A stretch of DNA of 64,000 nt from an uncultured Pseudomonadales bacterium (GCA_943787425.1 CALSMJ010000003.1:62001-126000); one strand, 5' to 3'. Positions 11,195-21,453 are shown, counted from the first letter of the stretch. Translations and numbers: made by a program. The notes: a model not told the origin generated them from the letters alone.

Positions 11195-12474
11195 ACGGAT
11201 TTAACTATCAAGAAGATCGCCTGCACTGTGAGGATTACCCCCTCGACAGCTTGGCGAAAACGTATGGCACCCCCTGTTTCGTTTACTCAGCGAGCGCCAT
11301 GACGGCCGCATATCAAACGATCAAAGCCGCCTTTGAATGCCAGAACCCCCTGATTTGTTACGCGGTTAAAGCGAATTCCAATTTGGCCGTTTTAAAGCAG
11401 CTATGCGATTTGGGTGCCGGCTTTGATATCGTTTCAGGCGGCGAGTTGATCCGCGTTTTGAGAGTGGGTGCGGACCCTAGCAAAATCGTATTTTCTGGCG
11501 TTGGGAAACAAACAGACGAAATCGAAGCGGCTCTAGCGGCCAAAATAAAATGCTTTAATGTTGAGTCAGAGGCAGAACTCCTCCACATTGCGGCGATCGC
11601 AGAACGGCTTGATACCAAGGCGCCAATTTCGCTGCGAGTCAATCCAGACGTCGACCCCAAAACCCATCCCTACATTTCAACAGGGCTAAAAGAATCCAAG
11701 TTTGGGGTGCCAATGAACCAAGCTTTACGGCTTTACACCAAGGCGCAAAGCTTGACGGGGATCACAGTCAAAGGTATCGACATTCATATCGGCTCGCAAA
11801 TCACCCAGCTTGCGCCCTATCTCGATGCCCTCGACAAAATGTTTAGCCTTATTGACCAGCTTAGCAACCAAGGGATTATTCTTGAGCATTTTGATATCGG
11901 GGGCGGCATGGGGGTTCGTTATGAGCAAGAACCTGACTTCCCGATCGACGCGCTCTCGGACGCCCTGCAGCAAAAGATGGCAGACCGCAAACTCGAGATT
12001 ATTTTAGAGCCAGGGCGGTACATCGTCGCGAATGCTGGCATCCTGCTCACCCAAGTGCTCTACACCAAGCATAACGAGTCTCGGGCCTTCGCAGTCGTCG
12101 ACGCAGCAATGAATGATTTGATTCGGCCAGCGCTTTATGACGCGGTGCAGGCCGTGCTGCCGGTCATTGCACAAACCAACCCTTCAGAGCGGTTTGAAAT
12201 CGTCGGACCAATCTGTGAATCCGGCGATTTCCTCGCAAAGGACTGCTTAATCAATTTAGAAAGCGGCGCGCTCGTTGCGCTCGCATCGGCCGGCGCCTAC
12301 GGTATGTCGATGAGCTCCAATTACAATACCCGCGGCCGGGCTGCTGAGGTTTTGGTCGACGGCGCAGCGGCTCAATTGATTCGCCGACGCGAAACCATCG
12401 AGGATCTCCTCGCAGCAGAGACCAATCTCGACACGGTGACGCGGGCGCCACTTGCAACCATCAGCGCTCGCTAA
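11191..12474 (+). CDS. lysA: Diaminopimelate decarboxylase
   Basis: 427 residues. PLP enzyme making lysine from meso-diaminopimelate. PLP lysine is Lys60 in CYAVKANSN; the fold-type III barrel shows HIGSQITQL, GGGMGVRYEQ (phosphate loop), EPGRYIVANAG, and the catalytic Cys in GPICESGD. The frame stays open upstream of 11191, but this ATG aligns with the family N-terminus and overlaps the lptM stop. Upstream of dapF, the preceding enzyme in the pathway. Confidence 0.97.
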   Translation: MNGFNYQEDRLHCEDYPLDSLAKTYGTPCFVYSASAMTAAYQTIKAAFECQNPLICYAVKANSNLAVLKQLCDLGAGFDIVSGGELIRVLRVGADPSKIVFSGVGKQTDEIEAALAAKIKCFNVESEAELLHIAAIAERLDTKAPISLRVNPDVDPKTHPYISTGLKESKFGVPMNQALRLYTKAQSLTGITVKGIDIHIGSQITQLAPYLDALDKMFSLIDQLSNQGIILEHFDIGGGMGVRYEQEPDFPIDALSDALQQKMADRKLEIILEPGRYIVANAGILLTQVLYTKHNESRAFAVVDAAMNDLIRPALYDAVQAVLPVIAQTNPSERFEIVGPICESGDFLAKDCLINLESGALVALASAGAYGMSMSSNYNTRGRAAEVLVDGAAAQLIRRRETIEDLLAAETNLDTVTRAPLATISAR

Positions 12475-12483
12475 GGCCTGGGT

Positions 12484-13332
12484 ATGATCGTCAACTTCTC
12501 GAAAATGCACGGCACGGGTAATGACTTTGTCATCATCGATTTGGTGACCCAAGCCGGGGCCTTGAGCCCCGCCTGCGTGCGAGACCTCGCCCATCGGCAT
12601 ACCGGCGTTGGGTTTGATCAATTGCTCACAATCGAGCCCCCAACCAATCGCACCGCAGATTTTTTCTATCGTATCTATAACGCCGACGGCTCAGAATCAG
12701 GCCAATGCGGAAACGGCGCGCGCTGCGTTGCGAAGTTCATTTTTGATAAGCAGTTATCGCCTAAGTCAGAGCTGGTATTACAAACGAGCACAGGGCAACT
12801 CATGACCCAACGCGTTTCCAGTGAAACCGTTCGAGTGAATATGGGAAAGCCTCAACTCGATCCACAGGCCATCCCCTTTCAACCCCAATCAGGCGAGCAG
12901 CCGCCCTACAGCGCGTCATTTCGAGACGGATCGCAACGCGCCTTTGGTGTTGCAAATCTTGGCAACCCGCATGCTGTGCTGTTGGTTGCGTCCACGCAGG
13001 ATCTGGATATTGCCGGTCTTGCCAATGAATTTCGCGCGCAAACACGCTTCGAAGTCGGCGTAAATGTCGGCTTCATGGCCTTGAATTCAGAGACCGCCAT
13101 CACCCTTCGCGTCTCAGAGCGCGGCGCTGGCGAAACCCTGGCTTGTGGTTCTGGCGCCTGCGCGGCGGTCGCCGTTGGCAGAGCTATGACCCTTTTATCC
13201 GATACGGTTTCCGTCGAAATGCTGGGCGGCACAGTGACCGTGACATGGCCAGGGCCAGGACATGACCTTTGGCTCTCAGGCCCTGCAGTGCGCGTCTTCG
13301 ATGGTAAAATTAAAATCAGTAACCGGTCTTAA
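12484..13332 (+). CDS. dapF: Diaminopimelate epimerase
   Basis: 282 residues. Interconverts LL- and meso-diaminopimelate using two cysteines: Cys75 in ESGQCGNGARC and Cys221 in LACGSGACA. KMHGTGNDFV at the N-terminus is the family signature. Begins 10 bases after lysA and supplies its substrate. Confidence 0.98.
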   Translation: MIVNFSKMHGTGNDFVIIDLVTQAGALSPACVRDLAHRHTGVGFDQLLTIEPPTNRTADFFYRIYNADGSESGQCGNGARCVAKFIFDKQLSPKSELVLQTSTGQLMTQRVSSETVRVNMGKPQLDPQAIPFQPQSGEQPPYSASFRDGSQRAFGVANLGNPHAVLLVASTQDLDIAGLANEFRAQTRFEVGVNVGFMALNSETAITLRVSERGAGETLACGSGACAAVAVGRAMTLLSDTVSVEMLGGTVTVTWPGPGHDLWLSGPAVRVFDGKIKISNRS

Positions 13333-13341
13333 GGAGCCCTC

Positions 13342-14019
13342 ATGAGTGAACAGGTTACCTACACCCAAATTCAAAGCTATTTCAAAGACCATCCCGACGA
13401 TTTAGAGCGCCTTGTGCTTGAAGCGAGCCCCGAAACAAACGGCGCAGTCTCGCTTGCAGGACACAAGCTGCAACTGGTCTCCGAAAAATTAGCGCTAGCG
13501 GAACAGCAGATCCGTGAATTTATAGACGTGTCGACCCAAAACCAAACGCTCTTCCAGCTTTGTCATCAACTGGTTCAACAGATGCAAAAACCGCAGTCGA
13601 TTCAGGCCGCAACGGCTCGACTAAGCGAAATATTTAAAGCAACGCTCGACACCCGAGACTACCATTTGTTTATCTTCCGAGATCAGGCTGACCCTGACTG
13701 CACCGCTACCAGCTTCATGTCCCAAGCAAGCTTTCAAGATGCCGTTGGCGGCTTATTTAATCCGGAGAAACCCATTCTTGGCGTCGTTCGGGCCGAAGAA
13801 TCAAACTGTTTGTTCCCAGGGCTTGATCATGACATCTCATCCTGCGCCATTATTCCGTTGATCAGTGAAGACTTGGTTGGCGCACTCGCCATTGGCAGCC
13901 AAGACAGCAACGGCTTTCATCGCGATCAGGACACGCTCTTCATTCAATTTATTGGTGACTTCTTAGCCGGACTCATCGCGCATCGTTTTTTTACCAACGA
14001 TCCAAAGCAAGGGGCCTGA
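13342..14019 (+). CDS. DUF484 family protein (GAF-like)
   Basis: 225 residues. N-terminal helices (YLKDHP-type start reading YFKDHPDDLERL), then a coiled segment and a GAF-like C-terminal domain (about 80-215) ending in the usual FLAGLIAHRF. The family always sits between dapF and xerC in many gammaproteobacteria. No function is established; a link to XerC or to signalling is only suggested by context. Start ATG with AAGGAG upstream. Confidence 0.88.
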   Translation: MSEQVTYTQIQSYFKDHPDDLERLVLEASPETNGAVSLAGHKLQLVSEKLALAEQQIREFIDVSTQNQTLFQLCHQLVQQMQKPQSIQAATARLSEIFKATLDTRDYHLFIFRDQADPDCTATSFMSQASFQDAVGGLFNPEKPILGVVRAEESNCLFPGLDHDISSCAIIPLISEDLVGALAIGSQDSNGFHRDQDTLFIQFIGDFLAGLIAHRFFTNDPKQGA

Positions 14020-14023
14020 ACCG

Positions 14024-14974
14024 TTGACCGGATTGGCCGAGCAGGTTAATGCCTTCTTATCTCATCTTAAAAATGAGCGCCGATTATCGGTTCATACCCT
14101 CGCAGCCTACCAGCGTGACCTAAAAGCGCTCTTAAATTATGCCTCTGAGGCGGGTATCGATCAGGCGCGAGATCTCAAAGCATCCGATATTCGTGGCCTT
14201 ATCAGCCAAGGACACCGCAAAGGCCTGTCCGGTCGGTCTCAACAACGCAAGCTTTCTGCTCTGCGCACTTTTTTTGCTTACCTCGCGCGTGAATCGGGTG
14301 TTGATCTCAATCCAGCGCTGTTGGTTAGTGCGCCCAAAACCCCTCGCCGTCTACCAAAAACGCTCGACGCGGATCAAGTCTCCAACCTCTTAACGATGGA
14401 AACCATCAGCTGGCATGATGTCCGCGACAAAGCGATATTGGAGCTATTTTATTCTTCAGGACTACGCTTATCGGAACTCACGGCATGCAACAAAAGCAGT
14501 GTCTCTTGGGATGAAAACACCCTCTTGGTTCACGGCAAGGGTAATAAAGAACGCATCCTGCCGGTCGGTCGCTATGCTCAAACGGCGCTCAAGGATTGGT
14601 TGAACGTTCGCGATAACGTCCCGACAAAAGGCGCGGAGATTGATCCTGACGCCTTGTTCATCAGCGAGCGCGGCACGCGAATCAGCAACACCAATGTCCA
14701 AGCGCGAATTAAATCTTGGACCCGCAAACAAGGCAATGGGTTACATGTTCACCCGCATATGCTCCGACATTCCTTTGCCAGTCATATCCTCGAGTCTAGC
14801 GGAGACCTTCGAGCCATTCAGGAACTCCTAGGTCACGCAGACATTAGTACGACGCAGATTTATACGCATCTTGATTTTCAGCACTTGGCTCAAGTTTACG
14901 ATCAAGCCCACCCGAGGGCCGCTCGACGCGCTAAGCCCAAGAGCGCCGTAACACTGCCAGGGGACAAAACATGA
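14024..14974 (+). CDS. xerC: Tyrosine recombinase XerC
   Basis: 316 residues. Resolves chromosome dimers at dif with XerD. The N-terminal SAM-like core-binding domain (about 5-90) is followed by the catalytic domain with Arg in SGLRLSEL (about 148), Lys in HGKGNKER, HMLRHSFA (His-x-x-Arg), LLGHADI and the nucleophile Tyr in TQIYTHLD. Start is TTG 4 bases after the DUF484 stop; it fits the family N-terminus. No partner xerD or dif site is in the window. Confidence 0.96.
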   Translation: MTGLAEQVNAFLSHLKNERRLSVHTLAAYQRDLKALLNYASEAGIDQARDLKASDIRGLISQGHRKGLSGRSQQRKLSALRTFFAYLARESGVDLNPALLVSAPKTPRRLPKTLDADQVSNLLTMETISWHDVRDKAILELFYSSGLRLSELTACNKSSVSWDENTLLVHGKGNKERILPVGRYAQTALKDWLNVRDNVPTKGAEIDPDALFISERGTRISNTNVQARIKSWTRKQGNGLHVHPHMLRHSFASHILESSGDLRAIQELLGHADISTTQIYTHLDFQHLAQVYDQAHPRAARRAKPKSAVTLPGDKT

Positions 14975-15687
14975 TCAAGGTAATTGGATTCGATTTAGAC
15001 AATACGTTGTGGCCTGTTAAACCAGCAATTCTCTATGCCGAACAACAGCTCAAAAACCATCTCGCAGCACTCGATCCCGGAATTCATTACCCCCCCGACG
15101 ATATTCAAAGTTTACGGGACGCTGTGTTGGCAGCGCATCCTGATTACAGTTTTAGACTCACGGACTTAAGACGCGCCATACTGCAACGTCTTGTACAACG
15201 CCAGCCGGAGCACCACAGGCAGGCTCAAGACATCGTAGAAACCGCGATGCAGGTTTTCTTAAAAGCCCGAAACCACGTCACCTTATACTCTGGCGCCGAG
15301 GAGGCGCTACGCGCCCTAAGCCAAGCCTACGCATTATGCACGCTCACCAATGGCAATGCGGATGTTGGGCAGTTACCCATCGGAGGGTTCTTTCAATTAA
15401 CGCTTTCTGCAGAAGACGTTGGCGCGCCCAAACCAAAACCCGATTTATTCTTGGCCGCGCTTGCGCATTTTCAATGCCAACCCGCGGAAATGGTTTATGT
15501 GGGTGATGACCCCATTTTAGATGTCGCTGCCGCCTCATCGCTTGGGATCCACACTGTTTGGAAAACAACCGTTGAAGCAAAGCTCGCCGCAGATACCGTA
15601 CCGGCATCAGAGACTATCGTTGATCTCACAGCGCTACCAACTGCAATCGAGCGGATCAATGCTCGAATCAGCACCGAGCGCGAATAA
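14971..15687 (+). CDS. yigB: HAD-superfamily hydrolase (YigB-like)
   Basis: 238 residues. HAD motif I is GFDLDNTLW (Asp8, Asp10), motif II is CTLTNGN, motif III lysine is GAPKPKPDLF and motif IV is YVGDDPILD. E. coli YigB, in the same position after xerC, dephosphorylates FMN in riboflavin synthesis; that activity is inferred from synteny. ATG overlaps the xerC stop by 4 bases. The 3' end overlaps convergent thrC by 20 bases. Confidence 0.88.
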   Translation: MIKVIGFDLDNTLWPVKPAILYAEQQLKNHLAALDPGIHYPPDDIQSLRDAVLAAHPDYSFRLTDLRRAILQRLVQRQPEHHRQAQDIVETAMQVFLKARNHVTLYSGAEEALRALSQAYALCTLTNGNADVGQLPIGGFFQLTLSAEDVGAPKPKPDLFLAALAHFQCQPAEMVYVGDDPILDVAAASSLGIHTVWKTTVEAKLAADTVPASETIVDLTALPTAIERINARISTERE

Positions 15688-17035
15688 AGTCCTTCAAAAC
15701 TTCCGGGTCATCCTTGATCGCGGTTTTTCGCGTTTGCAGACCCAAAAGCGCATCCAGCGATGGATGATGATTGGTGACGCCTGGGATTGCTGTCTCGACG
15801 GTATCATCGAACTTTGCTGGGTGCGCTGTTGCCAAGCAAACCATCGGAACATTAGGATCTCGGTGCTTTTGCGCCAAGTGAAAGCCAACTGCTGTGTGCG
15901 GATCGGCAAGATAATTGAACTCACGCCAGATCCCTTGGATGCTTTTTAACGTTTCGGCATCCGTCACCGCATCCGCGGTAAACCAATCAAAAAACCCCTC
16001 TGGCTGAGCCAATTCAGCACATTGCTCAGTTTGGAAGCGGTTCATGAACGCCGCACAATCGATTGCATTCTCACCGAGCTGATAAAACAAGTAGCGCTCG
16101 AAGTTGCTCGCAACTTGGATATCCATCGCTGGGCTGTTACTAAATCGAACCTCGCCTCGTTCATACACGCCAGATTGAAAAAACCGCGCCAGAATATCAT
16201 TTTCATTCGTGGCAAGGACCAGTTTGCGTAACGGTAACCCCATTCGTTTGGCAATGAACCCAGCAAATATATTGCCAAAATTGCCAGTCGGAACCGCCAC
16301 GTCAAACTCAGCAGGCTGCTTGAGTTGAAACCAAGTCCAAAAATAGTAAACCACCTGCGCCAAAACTCGAGCCCAATTGACAGAATTTACGGCGCCGAGC
16401 GCATAGGTTTCTTTGAACGACAAATCATTGAAGACGGTTTTCAACAGGTTTTGACAGTCATCAAAACTGCCGTCAATACTCAGATTAAAAACGTTATCAT
16501 CCAAAACCGTTGTCATCTGACGTTCTTGAATGGGGCTCGTTCGGCCATCGGGAAACATGATAAAGATTCGAATACCAGGTTTGCCGCGTACCCCGGCAAT
16601 GGCCGCGCTACCCGTGTCGCCACTGGTTGCGCCAAGAATGTTCAGCACCTTGTCTTGTTCCGTCAAAATATGGCTAAACAATTCGCCTAGAAATTGCAGC
16701 GCAATGTCTTTAAACGCAAGGGTTGGTCCATGAAACAATTCAAGAATTTGGACGCCGCCCACGTTCACAAGTGGTGCGACGTCCGGGTGTTGAAAGTTTT
16801 TGTAGCTGGTCAAGACAAGGTTTTTGAACACTGTCTGATCGATATCGCCGACGAAGGGCGACATGACTTGACTTGCAAGTTCCGGATACGACAACCCCTG
16901 CCAATCAGCAAGTCGCGCGCTCACGTCAGGGATGGACTCAGGTACGAGTAACCCGCCGTCGCTTGCCAACCCCATCATTACGGCTTGGCTAAAAGTAAGA
17001 CCGCTTACGCCGCCTCGTGTACTTCGATACTTCAT
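15668..17035 (-). CDS. thrC: Threonine synthase
   Basis: 455 residues. Converts O-phosphohomoserine to threonine; PLP on Lys109 in FHGPTLAFKDIALQ. SGDTGSAAI and VPTGNFGNI are the phosphate/substrate loops. Its partner thrB (homoserine kinase) is 12 kb away at 29230, so the pathway genes are dispersed as in Pseudomonas. Confidence 0.97.
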   Translation of the reverse strand: MKYRSTRGGVSGLTFSQAVMMGLASDGGLLVPESIPDVSARLADWQGLSYPELASQVMSPFVGDIDQTVFKNLVLTSYKNFQHPDVAPLVNVGGVQILELFHGPTLAFKDIALQFLGELFSHILTEQDKVLNILGATSGDTGSAAIAGVRGKPGIRIFIMFPDGRTSPIQERQMTTVLDDNVFNLSIDGSFDDCQNLLKTVFNDLSFKETYALGAVNSVNWARVLAQVVYYFWTWFQLKQPAEFDVAVPTGNFGNIFAGFIAKRMGLPLRKLVLATNENDILARFFQSGVYERGEVRFSNSPAMDIQVASNFERYLFYQLGENAIDCAAFMNRFQTEQCAELAQPEGFFDWFTADAVTDAETLKSIQGIWREFNYLADPHTAVGFHLAQKHRDPNVPMVCLATAHPAKFDDTVETAIPGVTNHHPSLDALLGLQTRKTAIKDDPEVLKDFIRARC

Positions 17036-17132
17036 GCAGACTAAGCCTTCTCACGCCGACCTTCATTATAATCTGCTATCGTTCGAACGGACACTCTATG
17101 ATTGCGTCATCGCCGGTTTTCTTGCCGCGCGA

Positions 17133-17492
<360 letters not shown>

Positions 17493-17594
17493 TCACGCGG
17501 GATGGCACTTCGTGCGATTATTGAATGGCGCTGCATTAATTTCAACATCGCGGGGTACTAAAACCCTTTGACGTCCTGACTTTTTGCTCCAACT

Positions 17595-17607
17595 TGACGC
17601 AGCGTCA
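17595..17607. promoter_or_regulatory. Perfect 13-bp dyad in the glnK-comM intergenic region
   Basis: TGACGC-A-GCGTCA, a perfect inverted repeat, about 125 bases upstream of glnK and 380 upstream of comM. Possible operator; no matching regulator recognised. Confidence 0.3.
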
Positions 17608-17770
17608 TTCTAATTGAGCTTAACTTGGAAATAGTAGCCTTAAACTACCAACTTTCCCAGCCGTCGCCGTTTAGATCCTCGCGTCCAAGGTCATCTTACC
17701 TCGGATCAACAACATCCCTGAACGTCAGGGTGTTAGCAACAACTTTTTGCAAAGAATCTAGGGTTAGGTA

Positions 17771-17787
17771 AAGCACAGGCCATGCCA
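17771..17787 (-). promoter_or_regulatory. Candidate sigma-54 promoter for glnK
   Basis: On the minus strand TGGCATG-N4-GTGCTT keeps the invariant GG and GC with 10 bases between them and differs from the TGGCACG-N4-TTGC consensus at two positions. It faces glnK with a leader of about 290 bases. An NtrC-like half site GCACCAAAAT lies upstream near 17870. The rest of the 17472-17984 gap holds only the 13-bp dyad and A/T-rich sequence. Confidence 0.3.
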
Positions 17788-17984
17788 GAATTAATTGCAG
17801 GAAAAAGGTCGATTTATCGCGGCTGAGGCGCTGTTTGGGCTATCCCGCACCGCTTTTTTCCTAATTGCGCACCAAAATATCCTATCAATGCGCAATTGTT
17901 GTGCGGCGAATAACGCCTATTCACGGTTTTAACCGCCAGATTAAATCGCCTGACAGATTTAAAACATCGAGGAGGAATCGCACC

Positions 17985-19448
17985 ATGTCGTCCGCTCGCA
18001 TACTAGGTCAAGCTATTATCGGTTTAGCCGCTCAAACCGTCGAAATAGAAGCGACCATCAGCAACGGCCTGCCGCAACTGAATATTGTCGGCATGAGTGA
18101 AAACCGCGCAAAGCAAAGTCGGGAGCGGGTCCGTTCCGCAATCGAGCATGCCGGATTTAAATTGCCCGATCGACGCATTGTGATCAACCTGGCCCCCAGT
18201 GATGTGCCCAAGGAACATGCTGGGTTTGACCTACCGATCGCGCTATCGATCCTTATTGCCAGTCAACAACTCGAGGCGGCGCGATTCAACGACCTTTGTG
18301 CAATGGGCGAATTGAGCCTGACCGGTGAGATCCGAGCTGTGCCAGGATTGTTGATCGCGGCCTTAGCCTGCGAGGAACGTGGCCTCACGCTATTGCAGGC
18401 AAATCAAGTGCAGACCGGCAGGCAGGCAACGCTCTCGGCCGGCCTTGGGATCCATCATTTGTCAGATCTAAAATTACCATTGAGGTCGATGACCGCCCTC
18501 AAGCTCGACAAGAACGAGGAACCCACAATCCCCCGTCCTGGCCTTGATGATATCAAGGGACAGCAAACGGCTAAGCGCGCGTTGATCATCGCCGCCACAG
18601 GCGGCCATCATCTTTTGTTATTCGGCCCGCCTGGCTCCGGTAAGACCATGCTTGCTAAACGCATACTCGGACTCATGGCGCCCTTGACCGAGCAAGAGGC
18701 GGTGGAAATCGCATGTATCCAATCGGTGGCCGCGGGCACCTTCCCGGGCCGAATGTTGGAGCGTCCCTTTCGCGAAGTGCACCATTCGACGTCTGCTGCA
18801 GCGCTCATTGGTGGCGGTAGCCCGCCAAGGCCTGGCGAAATTACGTTGGCGCATTTAGGCGTCTTACTTCTCGATGAGTTGCCAGAGTTTACCCATGCGG
18901 TGCTTAACCAGCTGAGGCAACCGCTTGAAAGCGGCAGTATCGATCTGAGCCGAGCACATTACAAAGTGCGATTCCCTGCGAAATTCCAATTAATCGCCGC
19001 CATGAACCCCTGTCCCTGTGGCTGGCTGGGGAGCCGCAGACCCTGTCGATGTTCGGTCGAACACATAACGCGCTATCGAAATCGAGTTTCAGGGCCCATT
19101 CTGGATCGAATCGATCTTCAGGTTGAAGTCCCAGCACTGGATCCAAAGATTTTTTTTCGGGAACCGCCCATGCGCCACCAGGATGAGCATGAGATCGCGA
19201 TCGACCAAATCCAACAAGCGCGTGCCTTCAGGTTGCAAAGGCTTCAGACCACGCCTCAGCCAGACGACAAGGACGCGCTCGATCCGGGCGCAAAACGTCT
19301 CTTGATGCAGGCCGCTCAAACGCTCCATTTTTCAGCCCGGGCCATTCAAAAATTGATTCGAGTCGGCCGAACCATTGCTGATCTCGACTGCACAGCGAAC
19401 ATTTCACCCAGACACTTAGAGGAGGCCTTAGTGCTTCGACAAACCTAA
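17985..19448 (+). CDS. comM: ComM/YifB AAA+ helicase (Mg-chelatase-like)
   Basis: 487 residues. N-terminal Lon-protease-like fold (about 1-165), AAA+ domain with Walker A LFGPPGSGKT (about 212-221), Walker B LLLDELPEF, then the Mg-chelatase C-terminal part. The CPCG/CRC cluster (MNPCPCGWLG...CRCS) is a typical ComM feature. ComM is a hexameric helicase that helps branch migration during natural transformation, which fits with dprA in this window. The frame is open upstream, but GGAGGA 9 bases before this ATG and the family start (ARILGQAIIGL) decide it. Confidence 0.95.
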   Translation: MSSARILGQAIIGLAAQTVEIEATISNGLPQLNIVGMSENRAKQSRERVRSAIEHAGFKLPDRRIVINLAPSDVPKEHAGFDLPIALSILIASQQLEAARFNDLCAMGELSLTGEIRAVPGLLIAALACEERGLTLLQANQVQTGRQATLSAGLGIHHLSDLKLPLRSMTALKLDKNEEPTIPRPGLDDIKGQQTAKRALIIAATGGHHLLLFGPPGSGKTMLAKRILGLMAPLTEQEAVEIACIQSVAAGTFPGRMLERPFREVHHSTSAAALIGGGSPPRPGEITLAHLGVLLLDELPEFTHAVLNQLRQPLESGSIDLSRAHYKVRFPAKFQLIAAMNPCPCGWLGSRRPCRCSVEHITRYRNRVSGPILDRIDLQVEVPALDPKIFFREPPMRHQDEHEIAIDQIQQARAFRLQRLQTTPQPDDKDALDPGAKRLLMQAAQTLHFSARAIQKLIRVGRTIADLDCTANISPRHLEEALVLRQT

Positions 19449-19464
19449 CCGCACAGTTTTAGAT

Positions 19465-19872
19465 TTACTGAACAGATGCCGTCATGTAATCCACCACGGC
19501 CCGAATGTCATCATCTGAGCAATCAAAGCACATCCCGCGTGCCGGCATGCCAGGCGCAAGCCCATTGATACCACTGGCGTAGAGCGTCTCCATACCTTTT
19601 TCAAGTCTGGGCGCCCATTGCTCGACGTTGGCTAAGGCAGGCGCCCCAGCAATGCCCAAATCATGGCAAGTTGCACAGCTTCGCTTATAAATCGCATCCG
19701 GGCTTTCAGACCCAGTGCTTGCTACCGACGTCGCTTGCGACGACGCACATGCCTGCCCTTGAAGGCAAACCGCGCCCGGTTGATGGATTCGGGCAATAAT
19801 TTCATCTTCTATCGGCCCAGCAAACACCAGGAAAGAAATGAGGGCAAGTGGCAGCATTAGCAGTTTTTTCAT
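19465..19872 (-). CDS. Cytochrome c5-type monohaem cytochrome
   Basis: 135 residues with a signal peptide (about 1-18). One haem c site, C66-A-T-C69-H70. The C-terminal pattern GMPARGMCFDCSDDDIRAVVDYM, with a second Cys pair, is typical of the c5 family. Periplasmic electron carrier, probably feeding the terminal oxidase encoded further right. Convergent with comM, 16 bases apart. Confidence 0.9.
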   Translation of the reverse strand: MKKLLMLPLALISFLVFAGPIEDEIIARIHQPGAVCLQGQACASSQATSVASTGSESPDAIYKRSCATCHDLGIAGAPALANVEQWAPRLEKGMETLYASGINGLAPGMPARGMCFDCSDDDIRAVVDYMTASVQ

Positions 19873-19923
19873 CGAAGCCGATCCTTTGGAAAATTCGCGC
19901 GTGGAGTATAGCGGAAAATACGT

Positions 19924-21453
19924 CTAGTTGCCCCAGTCGGATTCATCGACATCGCGATTCCCAGAGAACTTAAAGACATTCGATGTCCCAGACTCAACAA
20001 TCGACTGTTCAGACACCAAGGTGATGATTGCTTGGTCTGTGAACGTTTTTAACGAATCTGAGCCGAGGTTCATCATGGTGCTTTTAAGCTTGTGTAGCGT
20101 GGTCTCTAAGACTTCTGAGGCTGAGCCAATCAAGGGCACAAAAGCATCAACCCCTTCTTCGAACATCATCTTTCGACTACTCATGCCTTCACTATAGCGC
20201 TGCCAATTTTGAGCCCTGGCAGTTCCTTCACCCCAATAGGGTTTATACATCTGGCCGTTGATCGATATTTTAGATGTCGGGCTTTCCTCTGTCATCGCAA
20301 AGTAGCGACCCATCATGACGAAGTCCGCGCCCATAGCCAAAGCCATAACCACTTGCGTATCGTTCGCTAGGCCACCATCTGAACAAATGGGAATATAGAT
20401 CCCGGTTTCTTCAAAATACGCATCGCGACGGGCCACAACCTCGAGCAGCGCCGACGCCTGACCTCGGCCAATCCCCTTTTGTTCTCGCGTAATGCAGATT
20501 GAACCACCGCCAATCCCGACCTTGATAAAGTCCACAAGACCTGACTGCGCAAGATAATCAAAACCTTCAGCAGAGACAACATTACCGCCGCCAATCACGA
20601 CCTCAGACCCATATTGCGCTCTGATCCAAGCCAAACCGTCCATCTGAAACTCCGTGAAGCCATCAGAGGAGTCAAAGCACAAAGCATCCGCACCAGCGGC
20701 CATCAAAGCGGGCACACGCTCTTGATAATCATGCGTATTAATTGCGGCGCCCACTCGTAAGCGCTTACCTTCGTCCAGCAACTCAAGGGGGTGCTTTTGA
20801 TGATCAACATAGTCTTTCTTGAAGACCAAGGCTGATAAATGGCCTTCGGCGGTTAAAATGGGCAAGCAATCCTTCTTATGACGATGCAAAAGCCGATTGG
20901 CCTCTCTAAGGGAAATGCCTTCGACGCCAAATATCACCTCCGCTTTCGGTGTCATGTGATCCTTTACGAGATTCTGAAGGTCATCTTCAAACTCCCAGAA
21001 ATCTTGGTCCGTAATCAAACCCAGAAATTCGCCTTCGGACGACCCATCAAGGGTTACCGGGATGGTCGAGTGTCCGCTTCGCGTCATCAACTCGAGCACC
21101 GCTTGCAATGTTGCATCGGGCTGGATATTGGCGCCGCTCACAACAAAACCCGCTTTATGGGCCTTCACCTTTTGAACCATCTCAACCTGGCTTTCGATGC
21201 TTTGCGAGCAGAAAATCATACTCATCCCCCCCTGACGGGCGAGCGCGACGGCTAGATCAACACCAGAGACGGCCTGCATACAGGCTGAAACAATTGGAAT
21301 ATTGATAAATAAAGACCCCGGTGCGCCGTTAAGAGACCGCGACAAGGGCGCTGATAAATCGATGCGATCGATATGCTGATCACGACGGGTCAGTCTGGGC
21401 AGTAACAAGTACTCACCAAACGTTCGTGAGATATCATCCAAAATCTTAGCCAT
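19924..21453 (-). CDS. guaB: IMP dehydrogenase of atypical subfamily
   Basis: 509 residues. Catalytic Cys320 in GIGGGSICITREQKG; a CBS-domain pair in the middle (about 110-235, with HMTP); IMP-binding segments CSDGGL and ALAMGADFVMMGRYF. It oxidises IMP to XMP, the committed step to GMP. The N-terminus (SRTFGEYLLLPRLTRRD) and the ICITREQKGIGRGQ flap differ from classical proteobacterial GuaB (488 residues, LTFDDVLLVPAHS, SICTTR). The sequence resembles IMPDHs I recall from Clostridia. It stands alone, with no guaA beside it. ATG with GAGCGCC upstream. Confidence 0.87.
   Translation of the reverse strand: MAKILDDISRTFGEYLLLPRLTRRDQHIDRIDLSAPLSRSLNGAPGSLFINIPIVSACMQAVSGVDLAVALARQGGMSMIFCSQSIESQVEMVQKVKAHKAGFVVSGANIQPDATLQAVLELMTRSGHSTIPVTLDGSSEGEFLGLITDQDFWEFEDDLQNLVKDHMTPKAEVIFGVEGISLREANRLLHRHKKDCLPILTAEGHLSALVFKKDYVDHQKHPLELLDEGKRLRVGAAINTHDYQERVPALMAAGADALCFDSSDGFTEFQMDGLAWIRAQYGSEVVIGGGNVVSAEGFDYLAQSGLVDFIKVGIGGGSICITREQKGIGRGQASALLEVVARRDAYFEETGIYIPICSDGGLANDTQVVMALAMGADFVMMGRYFAMTEESPTSKISINGQMYKPYWGEGTARAQNWQRYSEGMSSRKMMFEEGVDAFVPLIGSASEVLETTLHKLKSTMMNLGSDSLKTFTDQAIITLVSEQSIVESGTSNVFKFSGNRDVDESDWGN

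Noticed and set aside
17865..17984. Upstream extension of comM by 40 codons
   Set aside because: GGAGGA before the ATG at 17985 and the family start decide for the shorter form.
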